Notes: generated by a model from the letters alone, not told the origin. 64,000 bases of DNA from Bacteroidales bacterium (GCA_021740645.1 JAIOZL010000013.1:1-64000), one strand, 5' to 3'. Counted from the stretch's first letter, positions 17,165 to 26,447 are shown. Numbers and translations: made by a program.

Positions 17165-18967
17165 TTAGCCCATCAGATCTATCTGGAGCATACTCAGGTT
17201 TCGGTAAATACCATTTTCGAGTTTCAATAATTCTTCATGTGTCCCTGATTCTTTTACTTCTCCTTTATCTATCACAATAATTTTATCGGCATTATGGATG
17301 GTCGATAAGCGGTGTGCAATAATGATGGATGTCCGGCCTTCCATCAGCTTCAGAAGTGCTTCCTGTACCAGGCGTTCCGATTCAGAATCCAGTGAACTGG
17401 TGGCTTCGTCAAGAATTAAGATCGCGGGGTCTTTTAATATGGCACGGGCAATAGCGATCCTCTGCCTTTGTCCACCTGATAGTTGTATACCGCGCTCACC
17501 AACTCTTGTCTCAAGGTTTTCCGGAAAAGAATCAATGAATTCCCATGCATTCGCTTTTTTGGCTGCCTGTATAATTTCATCTTCCGACGCACCAGGTTTC
17601 CCGTATTCAATATTTTCACGAATTGTGCCACCAAAAAGGAGCACTTCTTGGGGTACAATCGCCATATTATTTCTTAACTCTCCTAAATCATAGTCTTTGA
17701 TGTTTTTCGAATCAATTGTAATCTCTCCGGAAACCGGATCATAAAAGCGAAAGAGAAGCTGGGTTATTGTGCTCTTACCTGCACCAGAAGGACCTACCAG
17801 TGCAACCTGCTCACCTTTTTGAACACTAAATGTGATATCGTTCAATACAACCATATCCTTTCTGGTGGGATAGTTAAAATTAACATGCCGAAAGCGGACT
17901 TCACCATTACAACAAATATCCTTGTGTTCTCTTGTTAAATCAATGGGTTCAGGATTTTCGTCCAGGATATCCAGCAAGTTTTCAGTGGCTCCAATGGCTT
18001 TTTGTAATTGGGAATATAGGTCAGCCATCCCACTAATCGATCCGGCAATAAAAACGGTATAAAGTACAAACTTGAATAAATCACCAGAGGTCATTCCTTC
18101 CCCTTTGTTTACAAGGTAAACCCCATACCAAATCACACCTACAATAGAGCCAAACAGGGCAAAGAAAATAAAGGAAACAAAAAGTCCCCGGTATTTAGCT
18201 CCTTTTAACGCGATGTCAATAACTTCATCTGTTTTCTTTTTATACCTGAAAATCTCAAAAGCTTCATTGGAAAAAGCTTTTACATTAGCAATAGCTTGTA
18301 AGGTTTCTTCCACAATGGTATTGGATTCCGCCACTTTATCCTGGGTTTGTTTCGAAAGTTTCCGGATAAAGGTTCCGAAAATCCTTGCAATAATTGCTAC
18401 AACAGGAATAAAGGCCAACATAAATAAAGTTAGCCTTGGAGATATTATGGAAAGTAATGCAATGCCCCCAAAAATAGTAATGACCTGCCGGATAAATTGC
18501 GCAAGGGTAGAGGTAAAGGTTTCCTGGAGTAAAGCGATATCGGCGGATATGCGGCTATTTAACTCGCCTACTCTGCGGCTCGAGAAAAACACCATTGGCA
18601 GTTTGATCAGATGGTTATAGGTGGTTTGTCTTAAAAGGGCAAGTGTCTTTTGAGTAACCACTGCAAACAGGTATATTCTGAAATATGAAAAGAAAGCATT
18701 GGCCACAAAAATACCGAGTAAAATAAGGCCAATTTTGTTAATTTTTTCAAGGGTTCCGCTATTTGCTGAATCAAGTAAATCACCTATCAGCATGGGAAAA
18801 ACAAGTGTGGTGAGACTTGAGAGAATAAGAAAAAACAGTCCCAGGGCAAAAACTTTGCGCTGAGGTTTTACAAAGCGAAAGAGCCTGAAAAATCGTTTCA
18901 GGCCCTGACGTGTTACTTTTTTCTTGGGTGTGTCCCTTTCTGAAGAGGGCTTGCCATGTCGTGCCAT
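17165..18967 (-). CDS. ABC exporter, fused permease and ATPase (MsbA/ABCB type)
   Basis: The protein of about 600 residues has an N-terminal membrane domain with six predicted helices (about residues 25-310) and a C-terminal ATPase with Walker A GPSGAGKST, signature LSGGQRQR and Walker B ILILDEATSSLD. Such half-transporters work as homodimers exporting lipids or drugs. An in-frame ATG at 18979 exists, but a TACTTTTG -7 element at 18977-18984 (minus strand) would put the transcript start downstream of it, so 18967 is preferred. The first about 100 bases of the gene and its promoter are duplicated at 20113-20237. Confidence 0.88.
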   Translation of the reverse strand: MARHGKPSSERDTPKKKVTRQGLKRFFRLFRFVKPQRKVFALGLFFLILSSLTTLVFPMLIGDLLDSANSGTLEKINKIGLILLGIFVANAFFSYFRIYLFAVVTQKTLALLRQTTYNHLIKLPMVFFSSRRVGELNSRISADIALLQETFTSTLAQFIRQVITIFGGIALLSIISPRLTLFMLAFIPVVAIIARIFGTFIRKLSKQTQDKVAESNTIVEETLQAIANVKAFSNEAFEIFRYKKKTDEVIDIALKGAKYRGLFVSFIFFALFGSIVGVIWYGVYLVNKGEGMTSGDLFKFVLYTVFIAGSISGMADLYSQLQKAIGATENLLDILDENPEPIDLTREHKDICCNGEVRFRHVNFNYPTRKDMVVLNDITFSVQKGEQVALVGPSGAGKSTITQLLFRFYDPVSGEITIDSKNIKDYDLGELRNNMAIVPQEVLLFGGTIRENIEYGKPGASEDEIIQAAKKANAWEFIDSFPENLETRVGERGIQLSGGQRQRIAIARAILKDPAILILDEATSSLDSESERLVQEALLKLMEGRTSIIIAHRLSTIHNADKIIVIDKGEVKESGTHEELLKLENGIYRNLSMLQIDLMG

Positions 18968-18994
18968 AATGGTTGGCAAAAGTACAAAAAGAAA
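18871..18994. repeat. Direct duplication, copy 1 (ABC exporter 5' end and promoter)
   Basis: The 124 bases at 18871-18994 recur at 20113-20237 (125 bases, one extra A in an A-run). It covers the first codons of the ABC exporter, its start and its putative promoter. The two copies bracket the REP/RAYT element. Confidence 0.9.
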
Positions 18995-19138
18995 TCTATC
19001 GCACTTTATTTATATTTAGGTATGCCGATACTTTCATGATTAAATCAAAGAGAGAAAGCCAATTTGCGAGCATAAGGTAATCTTCTAATATTACCCAATT
19101 GCAACCTTGAACTTTTTTCAGGGCTATTCTCAGGTTAA

Positions 19139-19199
19139 TCATCCGATGACTACGAGTCATCGGATGATTCCAATAGGGCTGATTGTAAAAACTACCGCC
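19139..19199. repeat. REP-type direct repeat flanking the RAYT gene, left copy
   Basis: A 61-base unit identical to 20003-20063. It starts with a perfect 13-bp hairpin TCATCCGATGACT / AGTCATCGGATGA with an ACG loop, then CCAATAGGGCTGATTG and so on. Hairpins of this kind flanking a RAYT gene are REP sequences, the presumed substrates of the transposase. Confidence 0.85.
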
Positions 19200-19207
19200 T
19201 TAACTCC

Positions 19208-19933
19208 ATGTCATCGGATGATTTTTTTTCTATGGTTCATCCTACGATTTTTTGCATACTATTTAGTAATTTTGAAAAAATAAACCATTACTACATTGTG
19301 TACTTCAAGGCTGGATATACTTATCACATTTATAATAGGGGGAACAATAAAAGTTTAATTTTCTTTAAAGAAGACAATTACATATTCTTCTTGAAAAAAC
19401 TTCGGCTCGAATTATCAGAATATTTTGATTTTCTGGCGTATTGTTTAATGCCAAATCATTTCCATATTTTGGCACAAGTTAAAATACCGGATCGTTCATC
19501 CGATGACTCCAAGTCATTGGATGAACCTATTATTTTAATAAATTCGGATAATTTTACAACTAAGCAAATCAGCAATAAAATTGCAATTCTACTGCGATCA
19601 TACACCCGGGCAATTAATAAGCAAGAAGAAAGAATAGGTTCCTTATTTCAACAAAAAACAAAGGCGAAATGTCTCAATGATTTTGATGATAAAAAAAATG
19701 ATTATACATCTTCTTGTTTTTATTACATCCATCAAAATCCATACAACGCGGGCATTGTAAAAAAAATGGAGGATTGGAAATATTCTTCATTTTTGGATTT
19801 TGCAGGTTTAAGAAATGGTACTTTATGCAATCAGAAACTGGCCTTTGAAATTATTAATTTCGAAAAGGAAAACTTCATTGAGCATTCTTATGCCATTATT
19901 GATGAGAAAAACCTTACAGGTATTTGGTTATGA
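19208..19933 (+). CDS. REP-associated tyrosine transposase (RAYT, Y1 HUH family)
   Basis: A single-strand DNA transposase of the IS200/Y1 type. It shows YHIYNRGNN near residue 38, the HUH metal motif in CLMPNHFHIL, and YIHQNPYNAGIVKKMEDWKYSSF near the C-terminus; the catalytic tyrosine should lie in or just before this last region. The start is uncertain: the first 30 residues are not family-like and overlap a REP half-site, so GTG at 19298 may be the real start. It is flanked by 61-base REP direct repeats, and a further REP palindrome lies inside the coding sequence (19495-19525), encoding an extra RSSDDSKSLDEP segment in frame. Confidence 0.85.
   Translation: MSSDDFFSMVHPTIFCILFSNFEKINHYYIVYFKAGYTYHIYNRGNNKSLIFFKEDNYIFFLKKLRLELSEYFDFLAYCLMPNHFHILAQVKIPDRSSDDSKSLDEPIILINSDNFTTKQISNKIAILLRSYTRAINKQEERIGSLFQQKTKAKCLNDFDDKKNDYTSSCFYYIHQNPYNAGIVKKMEDWKYSSFLDFAGLRNGTLCNQKLAFEIINFEKENFIEHSYAIIDEKNLTGIWL
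19495..19525. repeat. REP palindrome inside the RAYT coding sequence
   Basis: TTCATCCGATGACT (19495-19508), loop CCA, AGTCATTGGATGAA (19512-19525): the same hairpin as the flanking REPs with one mismatch. It keeps the reading frame and adds about ten Ser/Asp-rich residues between two parts of the transposase. Confidence 0.8.
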
Positions 19934-20002
19934 TTTCCTCCATTAAAAGATTTCAATCCTCGGACTATTTATCGGATAACTAAAAGTAATAAGTCACGTT
20001 AT

Positions 20003-20063
20003 TCATCCGATGACTACGAGTCATCGGATGATTCCAATAGGGCTGATTGTAAAAACTACCGCC
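20003..20063. repeat. REP-type direct repeat flanking the RAYT gene, right copy
   Basis: Identical to 19139-19199, including the 13-bp hairpin. Two more half-sites are nearby, at 19211-19222 and 20282-20293 (TCATCCGATGAT). Confidence 0.85.
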
Positions 20064-20112
20064 GTATAATAAATTTTCTGGAAACTGTTTCGTTTTGTGT
20101 TTGCAGATTAGT

Positions 20113-20237
20113 CAAAGCGAAAGAGCCTGAAAAATCGTTTCAGGCCCTGACGTGTTACTTTTTTCTTGGGTGTGTCCCTTTCTGAAGAGGGCTTGCCATG
20201 TCGTGCCATAATGGTTGGCAAAAGTACAAAAAGAAAC
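20113..20237. repeat. Direct duplication, copy 2 (ABC exporter 5' end fragment)
   Basis: A copy of 18871-18994 lying beyond the RAYT element. It contains the start codon and the first 30-odd codons of the ABC exporter in antisense, but leads into no gene. One added A changes the promoter element of the original to TACTTTTTG. Confidence 0.9.
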
Positions 20238-20318
20238 TATTTGAATTTAATGTTTAATGAATCGGGATTTTCGTATTATACTCATCCGATGATTCGAAAT
20301 CAAAGGAAGTGTTTTTCC

Positions 20319-21332
20319 TTACTTTATAATATTCAGCTTTTTAGAAAAGAATTTATCTTCTTGTCGTATCTTCACTATATAATACCCTGAAGGTAATAGC
20401 GATAGATCTATCTTATCTTTCATTATATAAGATTCTCTTAAAACTTCCAGTCCAAAAAAACTTACTATGGAAACTACACTTGTTTCATGGCTTAGATTTG
20501 GAGATTCAATGCTAATAAAATCACTGGCAGGATTTGGATACAATATTAATGATCCACTAGCCTGTGCCTCTGCCCTGGTATACGTATCCCATAACATACC
20601 AACAAACTCAGGATGATCAATAAATGGATTCCGGTTATTTTGATAACTATAAATCACATTATTCCTGTTGATTTCAAAGGCATCAGGAGGATCAAAAACA
20701 TGCCACGACATTAATGTGCTAAATTTACCATGCTGAGGAGCCGGGGCAGTATTCACCCAATCTACCACTTCCAGGTCAGGCTCACCATTATCCCCTTCGT
20801 ACCTAACGGCCATATATAAAATCATCCTTGCTACATCCCCTTTAACTTCATCGCGTGGTTCCCAGGTATCATTGGTGTAATAGCAACCAGTGGCTTCAGG
20901 ATGCTGCTGACCTCCATTATCAAAATCCTTATTTCCCCTGGAACTATTTACCGAAGCATCGGTCGGGCGCATGTGATGAGCATCTGTGCCACAAGGTGGG
21001 ACAGTCCCGAAATCGCCATGTGATTTAGCCCACACATGTTCCCGGTTCCAGTCATCGGCCCCACCTCCAAATGTGTTCTTATTTTGTGAACGACCGGTAT
21101 AGAGTAAAATAATATTATTTGAATTATTCGGATCCTCATCCGTATCCATCAGAATAAAATCCCTTAAGTCATCATAAGAATACTCCACATGGTCATCAAT
21201 GATATTATGCAAAGCAGATTTAAGCGCATTGCCCGACAACCCCATTGCACTGTTGTAATAACCAGGGGGGATTTGCCCGAAACTCAGGCTATATAAAAAT
21301 ATGCCTGCAATCAAAAAAAGGATCCTGTTCAT
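20319..21332 (-). CDS. Secreted endonuclease I family nuclease with T9SS sorting domain
   Basis: The 337-residue protein has a signal peptide (about 1-19), an endonuclease I domain (about 40-240) with the core motif WNREHVWAKSHGDFG and the following DAHHMRPTDASVNSSRGNKDF, and a C-terminal T9SS type A sorting domain (from YPNPASDFISIE to the end, YYIVKIRQ). Enzymes of this family degrade extracellular DNA or RNA without sequence preference; here it is probably exported by T9SS and anchored to or released from the cell surface. A TAATTTTG element on the minus strand at 21349-21356 fits its promoter. Its 3' end lies next to the duplicated ABC fragment and a REP half-site. Confidence 0.9.
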   Translation of the reverse strand: MNRILFLIAGIFLYSLSFGQIPPGYYNSAMGLSGNALKSALHNIIDDHVEYSYDDLRDFILMDTDEDPNNSNNIILLYTGRSQNKNTFGGGADDWNREHVWAKSHGDFGTVPPCGTDAHHMRPTDASVNSSRGNKDFDNGGQQHPEATGCYYTNDTWEPRDEVKGDVARMILYMAVRYEGDNGEPDLEVVDWVNTAPAPQHGKFSTLMSWHVFDPPDAFEINRNNVIYSYQNNRNPFIDHPEFVGMLWDTYTRAEAQASGSLILYPNPASDFISIESPNLSHETSVVSIVSFFGLEVLRESYIMKDKIDLSLLPSGYYIVKIRQEDKFFSKKLNIIK

Positions 21333-21348
21333 TGTGAATAATTTTTAG

Positions 21349-21356
21349 CAAAATTA
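21349..21356 (-). promoter_or_regulatory. Putative -7 element for the endonuclease gene
   Basis: On the minus strand the sequence reads TAATTTTG, a perfect TAnnTTTG match, 17 bases before the start codon. No clear -33 TTTG was placed. Confidence 0.4.
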
Positions 21357-21427
21357 GCAATTAAAAATGCTTTAGAAAACTTTTGATAAAAATCTGTTTT
21401 TGAAAGGATATATATCTTCAGGATACT

Positions 21428-21435
21428 TAATTTTG
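21428..21435 (+). promoter_or_regulatory. Putative -7 element for the transglutaminase-like lipoprotein gene
   Basis: TAATTTTG lies 24 bases before the ATG at 21460. A TTTG occurs at 21399-21402, but the 25-base spacing is long. It supports 21460, not the in-frame ATG at 21400, as the start. Confidence 0.4.
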
Positions 21436-21459
21436 TATGTCAACATTTATCTCACTGTC

Positions 21460-23019
21460 ATGAAAAATATTCTTCTAATATTAATTGTTTTGTTTGTTGC
21501 AGGTTGTGGGCCACGAGAGTTTGAAATTCCTGAAAAAGTAACCGCTATACTTGACCTGGCTGGAGAAAACCGGCCTGAACTCGAGAAAGTTATTCGCCAT
21601 TTTAAGGATAAGGGAGATGTGATAAAAGAAGAGGCTGCATATTACCTGATTGGCAACATGAAGGAGCACGGCTATGCGATTTTTAAACTTGTAGACTCTA
21701 CAGGCCAAAAAATTGACTTTGATGTGTTGGATTTTGAGGATTATGAAAAATTACTTGCAGGATGGGATAGGCTTGAAGAGCAGAAAGGGATTATCCATTT
21801 CGAGTTGGATACCCTGTTGAAGGATTATGAAACTGTAACAGCGGATTATCTCATCCAAAATATAGAACTTGCTGTGGATGAATGGAATAATAATTCCTGG
21901 GCGCAGCACCTTTCTTTTGAACAGTTTTGTGAATATGTGCTTCCGTATCGCAGCAGCAATGAACCGATTGAAGATTGGCGTTCCTATTTTATAAATGAGT
22001 TAGCATGGGTAAAAGATTCCGTTAAAGATGAAACTGACCCTGTTGAAGCTGCCTGTTTTGTGAATGATTATATCAAGTCGTGGTTCAGGTTTGATCCACG
22101 TTATTATGAGCACCCCACTGACCTGGGCTTAAAGGAGATATTGGATAATAAAATGGGCCGTTGTGAAGACATGACCAACATTGCCATTTATGCTATGAGA
22201 GCCCTTGCTATTCCTGTGATGAGTGATTTTACCCCCTATTGGGCCAATACCGGGAATAATCATGCATGGAATGCTATTTTAGATAAAAACGACAGCATTA
22301 TCATTTTTATGGGTGGAGAAGCCAATCCAGGTGAATATCATTTAGGCCATAAAATGGCGAAAGTTTACCGGAAGTCATTTGCAGTGCAGGAAAATAGCCT
22401 GCCTGAAAAAATGGAGCCATGGGAAACTGCTCCACCATACCTTAATAAGAATAGTATTTATGACGTAACTCCTGATTATACTGAAACAAAACGAATTAAA
22501 ATAGAATTAATAAAGGGGATCCCAGATAGTACTAATTTTTCATACCTCTGTGTTTTTAATTCCGGCGATTGGAAGGCTATTGACTATACCCGATTTTATG
22601 GAACCAAGGCCTCTTATTCCAAAGTGGGCTTAGGTGTTGCTTATTTGCCTGCATTTTATTATGACGAAGAAATAATTCCGGCGGGTGATGCTTTTATCCT
22701 AACAGATTCAGGAAATGTGGAATATAAAATACCGGATGGAAGCAAACGCATTGAAATGAATCTCTTCTCTACCACTCAAAGACTTACCAAACAAACTACT
22801 GATTTTATTAGTGAAACTGAATTTGTAAAAGGAGCAGAGTACATTTTGTATTATTGGAATGATAAGTGGGTTGAGGTAGGAAGACAAAAAGCAGCCAATG
22901 GACCATTGCGCTTTATGGAGGTCCCTTCAGGTGCAATATACTGGCTGGTTGAAAAAGGATCGAGGGAAGAAGAAAGGATTTTTACGATTGATAAAAATGG
23001 AAAGCAGATATGGTGGTAG
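21460..23019 (+). CDS. Lipoprotein with transglutaminase-like domain
   Basis: The 519-residue protein begins MKNILLILIV and has a lipobox VAGC with Cys16, so it is a lipoprotein. The transglutaminase-like core lies at about residues 185-285 with a full Cys-His-Asp triad: Cys235 in MGRCEDMTN, His268 in NNHAWNA and Asp275. Similar proteins of Bacteroidota are of unknown substrate and may act as peptidases or peptide ligases at the cell surface. About 200 further C-terminal residues look like beta-rich domains (CBM-like, unassigned). It ends four bases before the convergent MATE gene. Confidence 0.8.
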   Translation: MKNILLILIVLFVAGCGPREFEIPEKVTAILDLAGENRPELEKVIRHFKDKGDVIKEEAAYYLIGNMKEHGYAIFKLVDSTGQKIDFDVLDFEDYEKLLAGWDRLEEQKGIIHFELDTLLKDYETVTADYLIQNIELAVDEWNNNSWAQHLSFEQFCEYVLPYRSSNEPIEDWRSYFINELAWVKDSVKDETDPVEAACFVNDYIKSWFRFDPRYYEHPTDLGLKEILDNKMGRCEDMTNIAIYAMRALAIPVMSDFTPYWANTGNNHAWNAILDKNDSIIIFMGGEANPGEYHLGHKMAKVYRKSFAVQENSLPEKMEPWETAPPYLNKNSIYDVTPDYTETKRIKIELIKGIPDSTNFSYLCVFNSGDWKAIDYTRFYGTKASYSKVGLGVAYLPAFYYDEEIIPAGDAFILTDSGNVEYKIPDGSKRIEMNLFSTTQRLTKQTTDFISETEFVKGAEYILYYWNDKWVEVGRQKAANGPLRFMEVPSGAIYWLVEKGSREEERIFTIDKNGKQIWW

Positions 23020-23023
23020 AGTT

Positions 23024-24334
23024 TTAAGAAAGCTGTTTGTTGAAATTGAAAATATTTGATTTTGAGAACAGGGTTAACAATAACCCACGGCTTGTCATAA
23101 ATAAGATCATAGCTAACCATAGCCCATGGTTTCCCATGCTATTCCTTAATAGGTAGTAGGTAGGAAGGAAAACTATCAGCGTTGATATCAGCAAAGTATT
23201 TCTCATTGCAGCAGATGCTGTGGCACCAATGTATACTCCATCCCAGATAAAGGCTGCAAAAGTCACTATCGGAACAATTCCTATCCAAAAAATATAGGGT
23301 GAGGCAGCCAAAAGCACTTCGGGATTATCTGTTAATAAATATAACATTTGATCTCCTGCAAAAAGATAGACCAGGGTGAAAGGGATACTCATGAACAATC
23401 CCCACATAAATAATAGTTTGATTGATCTTTTTAGGTTAGGCATATTTTGTTCTCCAAAAAATTTACCTACCAGCGCCTCGGCTGCATAGGCAAAGCCATC
23501 AACCATGTATGAAAATACGAATAAAAACTGCAATAGGACAGTATTTACTGCTAAAATGGTATCATCCATTTTGGCCGATTGTGTAGTGAAAAATGCAAAA
23601 GTGAAAATCAAGCAAAGGGTCCGGATAATAATATCAAGGTTGACTTTAAAAAACTTCCCCAGTTTTTTCCAGTTGAAAAATTCCTGCTGATCCCAAAAGG
23701 AATACAAATATTTATATTTTCTCAGAAAAAGAATAATCGCTAAAGTTAATCCTGAATATTGAGCAATCAGCGTTCCCCATGCTACTCCATCTGATTTCAT
23801 TCCAAACCCATACACAAAAATTACATTGGCACCAATGTTTATAATGTTAATTAAAATTGCAATTGCCATTGGAAACTTAGCATTTTGCATTCCTGTATAC
23901 CAACCTGATATGGCCATTATTCCAAGGGATGCAGGCGCGGCATATATGCGAATATAATAATATTCACGGGCCAGAGATTCAACTTCTTCTGATCCTTCAA
24001 TCAAATAAAAGCTGAGCCAGTCAATTGGAACTTGCAGTAAAATGAGCAATAATCCCCCGGCGAAAGCAAAAAACATTGACCTGCCTAACATCATCGTTAT
24101 CTCTATCTGGTTTTTTTCACCAAAGGCCTGGGCAGTAAAACCACTGGTTCCCATTCTCAGGAAGCTAAAAATGGCATATATAAAATTGAAAATTAATCCT
24201 CCCAGGGCAATAGCCCCAATGTATGCAGCTGATTCCATGTGGCCCAAAATTGCCAGGTCGACCATCCCCAATAAAGGAACTGTAATATTGCTTATGATGT
24301 TTGGTATGGCCAGTCTCAGTATCTGTTTGTTCAT
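23024..24334 (-). CDS. MATE family efflux transporter (DinF-like)
   Basis: The 436-residue protein has twelve predicted membrane helices and the MATE opening AIPNIISNITVPLLGMVDLAILGHM. These pumps export cationic compounds using a Na+ or H+ gradient. The frame extends 35 codons upstream to 24439, but the family-typical start MNKQILRLAIPN is at 24334. It is convergent with the transglutaminase-like gene and divergent from the YceI gene. Confidence 0.88.
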   Translation of the reverse strand: MNKQILRLAIPNIISNITVPLLGMVDLAILGHMESAAYIGAIALGGLIFNFIYAIFSFLRMGTSGFTAQAFGEKNQIEITMMLGRSMFFAFAGGLLLILLQVPIDWLSFYLIEGSEEVESLAREYYYIRIYAAPASLGIMAISGWYTGMQNAKFPMAIAILINIINIGANVIFVYGFGMKSDGVAWGTLIAQYSGLTLAIILFLRKYKYLYSFWDQQEFFNWKKLGKFFKVNLDIIIRTLCLIFTFAFFTTQSAKMDDTILAVNTVLLQFLFVFSYMVDGFAYAAEALVGKFFGEQNMPNLKRSIKLLFMWGLFMSIPFTLVYLFAGDQMLYLLTDNPEVLLAASPYIFWIGIVPIVTFAAFIWDGVYIGATASAAMRNTLLISTLIVFLPTYYLLRNSMGNHGLWLAMILFMTSRGLLLTLFSKSNIFNFNKQLS

Positions 24335-24457
24335 GCCGCAATTCTTGTTGCGAAGGTATAAATTTGTTAAAGACAATTTAAGTGGTAAATTAAATGAACA
24401 TATTTCCAAAGATGTTGTTATGTGTTTAAAATTTAACATAAATAATTAAACAAATTA

Positions 24458-25147
24458 ATGATGAACAGATTAAGTAAAATATTTGGAATGATAGTAATTG
24501 CCCTAACAATAGGGGCATGTAATTCTGCCAGCGTGGGAGAAAAAGCAGTAACAGGAGATGCGAAAGAAGTAAATCAGGTTGAGAATAGCGCAGTTACGAT
24601 GGCAATAAATACAGATAATAGCCTGTTAGAGTGGGTTGGCACAAAACCTACTGGCCAGCATCACGGTACAGTAATGATCAAGAGTGGTGAATTATTCTTA
24701 AATGACGGTAAAATTGAGGGAGGTTCTTTTGTAATGGATATGACATCTATTAAAAATGAAGACCTTGAAGATCCTGAATGGAATGCAAAATTAGTTGGAC
24801 ATTTGAATTCATCCGATTTTTTCAATACATCGGAATTTCCTGTTGGAAAATTTGAAATTGCAGAAGTGAAAAATTTCGAGGGTGAAGTAAAGGAAGGTGA
24901 AGCTAAGCCAACACATACAATCACAGGTAACCTTACTATTAAAGATATTACCAGAAGCGTAACCTTTAATGCATTTGTTGAAATGAACGAAAATGGGTTT
25001 AAAGCTCATACCGCGCAGTTTGCAATAGACAGGGCCGAGTGGGATATCCGCTATAAATCAAAAAAGTTTTTCGATAACCTTAAAGATGATTTCGTTAGTG
25101 ATGAAATTGGAATCCTGATCAGAATTGAAGGCGGAACACAATCTTAA
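24458..25147 (+). CDS. YceI family lipoprotein
   Basis: The 229-residue protein has a lipoprotein signal ending GACNS (Cys at about residue 21) and a YceI lipocalin-like domain from residue about 45 to the end. Features are SLLEWVGTKPTGQHHG, FVMDMTSI, HLNSSDFFN, the ending DRAEWDIRYKSKKFFDNLKDD. YceI proteins bind isoprenoid-type lipids and are secreted. The glutathione peroxidase gene begins 21 bases after it, so the two are probably one operon. Confidence 0.88.
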   Translation: MMNRLSKIFGMIVIALTIGACNSASVGEKAVTGDAKEVNQVENSAVTMAINTDNSLLEWVGTKPTGQHHGTVMIKSGELFLNDGKIEGGSFVMDMTSIKNEDLEDPEWNAKLVGHLNSSDFFNTSEFPVGKFEIAEVKNFEGEVKEGEAKPTHTITGNLTIKDITRSVTFNAFVEMNENGFKAHTAQFAIDRAEWDIRYKSKKFFDNLKDDFVSDEIGILIRIEGGTQS

Positions 25148-25168
25148 TAATCCAGATAAAGTTTAAAA

Positions 25169-25714
25169 GTGAAAAAATCAATAATGTTTATAGCGCTAAT
25201 TAGCGTAGCAATTTTTGGAAAAATGCAGGCACAGCAAATGAATTTTCATGATTTTAAAGCAGAAACTATTGATGGCAAAATGCTTGATTTCAGTACTTTC
25301 AAAGGTAAAAAGGTACTAGTAGTAAATACTGCTTCAAAATGTGGTTTTACCCCACAGTATAAGGATTTGGAATTACTATACCAGGAATATGGTGGAGAAA
25401 ATTTTACCATAGTAGGATTTCCGGCTAATAATTTTTTAAGACAGGAACCAGGGACTAACGAGGAAATTAAATCCTTTTGTGAAATAAATTATGGTGTCAC
25501 TTTTCAAATGATGGCCAAAATATCAGTGAAAGGTGATAGCATCAGTCCGGTATATAAATGGCTTACGAAAAAAGCGGAAAATGGCGTAATGGACTCAAAG
25601 GTATCCTGGAATTTTCAAAAATACATGATTGATGAAAATGGAAACTTAGTGGATTACGTTAAACCTCAAAAAAGCCCAACTACTGATAAAATTGTGAATT
25701 GGATAAAAGGCTAA
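25169..25714 (+). CDS. Glutathione peroxidase family protein, exported
   Basis: The 181-residue protein uses a GTG start and a cleavable signal peptide (to about AQA, residue 21). Cys58 in NTASKCGFTPQY is the peroxidatic residue; Gln in FPANNFLRQ and Trp in WNFQKY complete the site. With cysteine rather than selenocysteine it is likely to use thioredoxin-like reductants in the periplasm. It follows the YceI lipoprotein by 21 bases. A terminator lies right after it. Confidence 0.9.
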   Translation: MKKSIMFIALISVAIFGKMQAQQMNFHDFKAETIDGKMLDFSTFKGKKVLVVNTASKCGFTPQYKDLELLYQEYGGENFTIVGFPANNFLRQEPGTNEEIKSFCEINYGVTFQMMAKISVKGDSISPVYKWLTKKAENGVMDSKVSWNFQKYMIDENGNLVDYVKPQKSPTTDKIVNWIKG

Positions 25715-25736
25715 CATTGCATACTATTTGTTTTTC

Positions 25737-25767
25737 AAAAACCGGTTAATTTCAAAAACCGGTTTTT
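25737..25767. terminator. Terminator between gpx-like gene and ung (convergent)
   Basis: The stem AAAAACCGG (25737-25745) / CCGGTTTTT (25759-25767) with a 13-base loop is followed by T residues on the plus strand. It overlaps the last codons of ung on the other strand. Confidence 0.65.
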
Positions 25768-26447
25768 TTGTTTAGGCTCCAATCGACCGGTGTGATATTA
25801 TATGTCAAAAGGTAATTATTGGTTTTAGAAAATGGTTTACTTCCAAAAAAACCTCTATCAGCTGAAAACGGGGATGGGTGAGCTGATTTAATAATAAAAT
25901 GTTTGGAGGCATCTATCAGGCATTCTTTGGCCTGGGCAAATTTCCCCCACAAAATAAAAACCAGGTTGTTTTTCCTTTCTGATAAACTTGAAATGGCTGC
26001 ATCTGTAAATTGTTCCCATCCTTTGTTTTGGTGGGATCCTGCTTGATGCGCCCTTACAGTGAGGGTGGCATTTAACAAAAGTACTCCCTGCATTGCCCAG
26101 TTTTTCAAATTACCACTTTCAGGAATGGGTATACCCAAATCGTTGTGAAGTTCTTTAAAAATGTTTTGAAGAGAGGGAGGCTTCCGGATGCCCTCATTCA
26201 CCGAAAAGCATAATCCATTTGCCTGGTGGGGCCCATGGTAGGGATCCTGGCCTATAATAACCACTTTTACCTGGTGAAAAGGAGTAAGATTAAAGGCTGC
26301 AAAAATATCCGATCCCGGAGGAAATATCCGATATCTGTGTTTTTCCTCAATAAGGAATTTTTTTAATTGAGAAAAATAGTCTGATTGAAATTCCTTTGAA
26401 AGCGCCTCTAACCAAGAGTTTTCGATGTTTGGTTTGATATTAGCCAT
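25752..26447 (-). CDS. ung: Uracil-DNA glycosylase
   Basis: The 231-residue enzyme removes uracil from DNA in base excision repair. The active-site motif GQDPYHG, the uracil-binding SFIN-type and HPSPFSADRGF (His in the leucine-loop region) motifs, and LLLNATLTVRAHQAGSH are all present. The frame extends 18 codons upstream to 26501, but MANIKPNIENSW fits the family start. The 3' end lies in the terminator shared with the glutathione peroxidase gene. Confidence 0.93.
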   Translation of the reverse strand: MANIKPNIENSWLEALSKEFQSDYFSQLKKFLIEEKHRYRIFPPGSDIFAAFNLTPFHQVKVVIIGQDPYHGPHQANGLCFSVNEGIRKPPSLQNIFKELHNDLGIPIPESGNLKNWAMQGVLLLNATLTVRAHQAGSHQNKGWEQFTDAAISSLSERKNNLVFILWGKFAQAKECLIDASKHFIIKSAHPSPFSADRGFFGSKPFSKTNNYLLTYNITPVDWSLNKKTGF

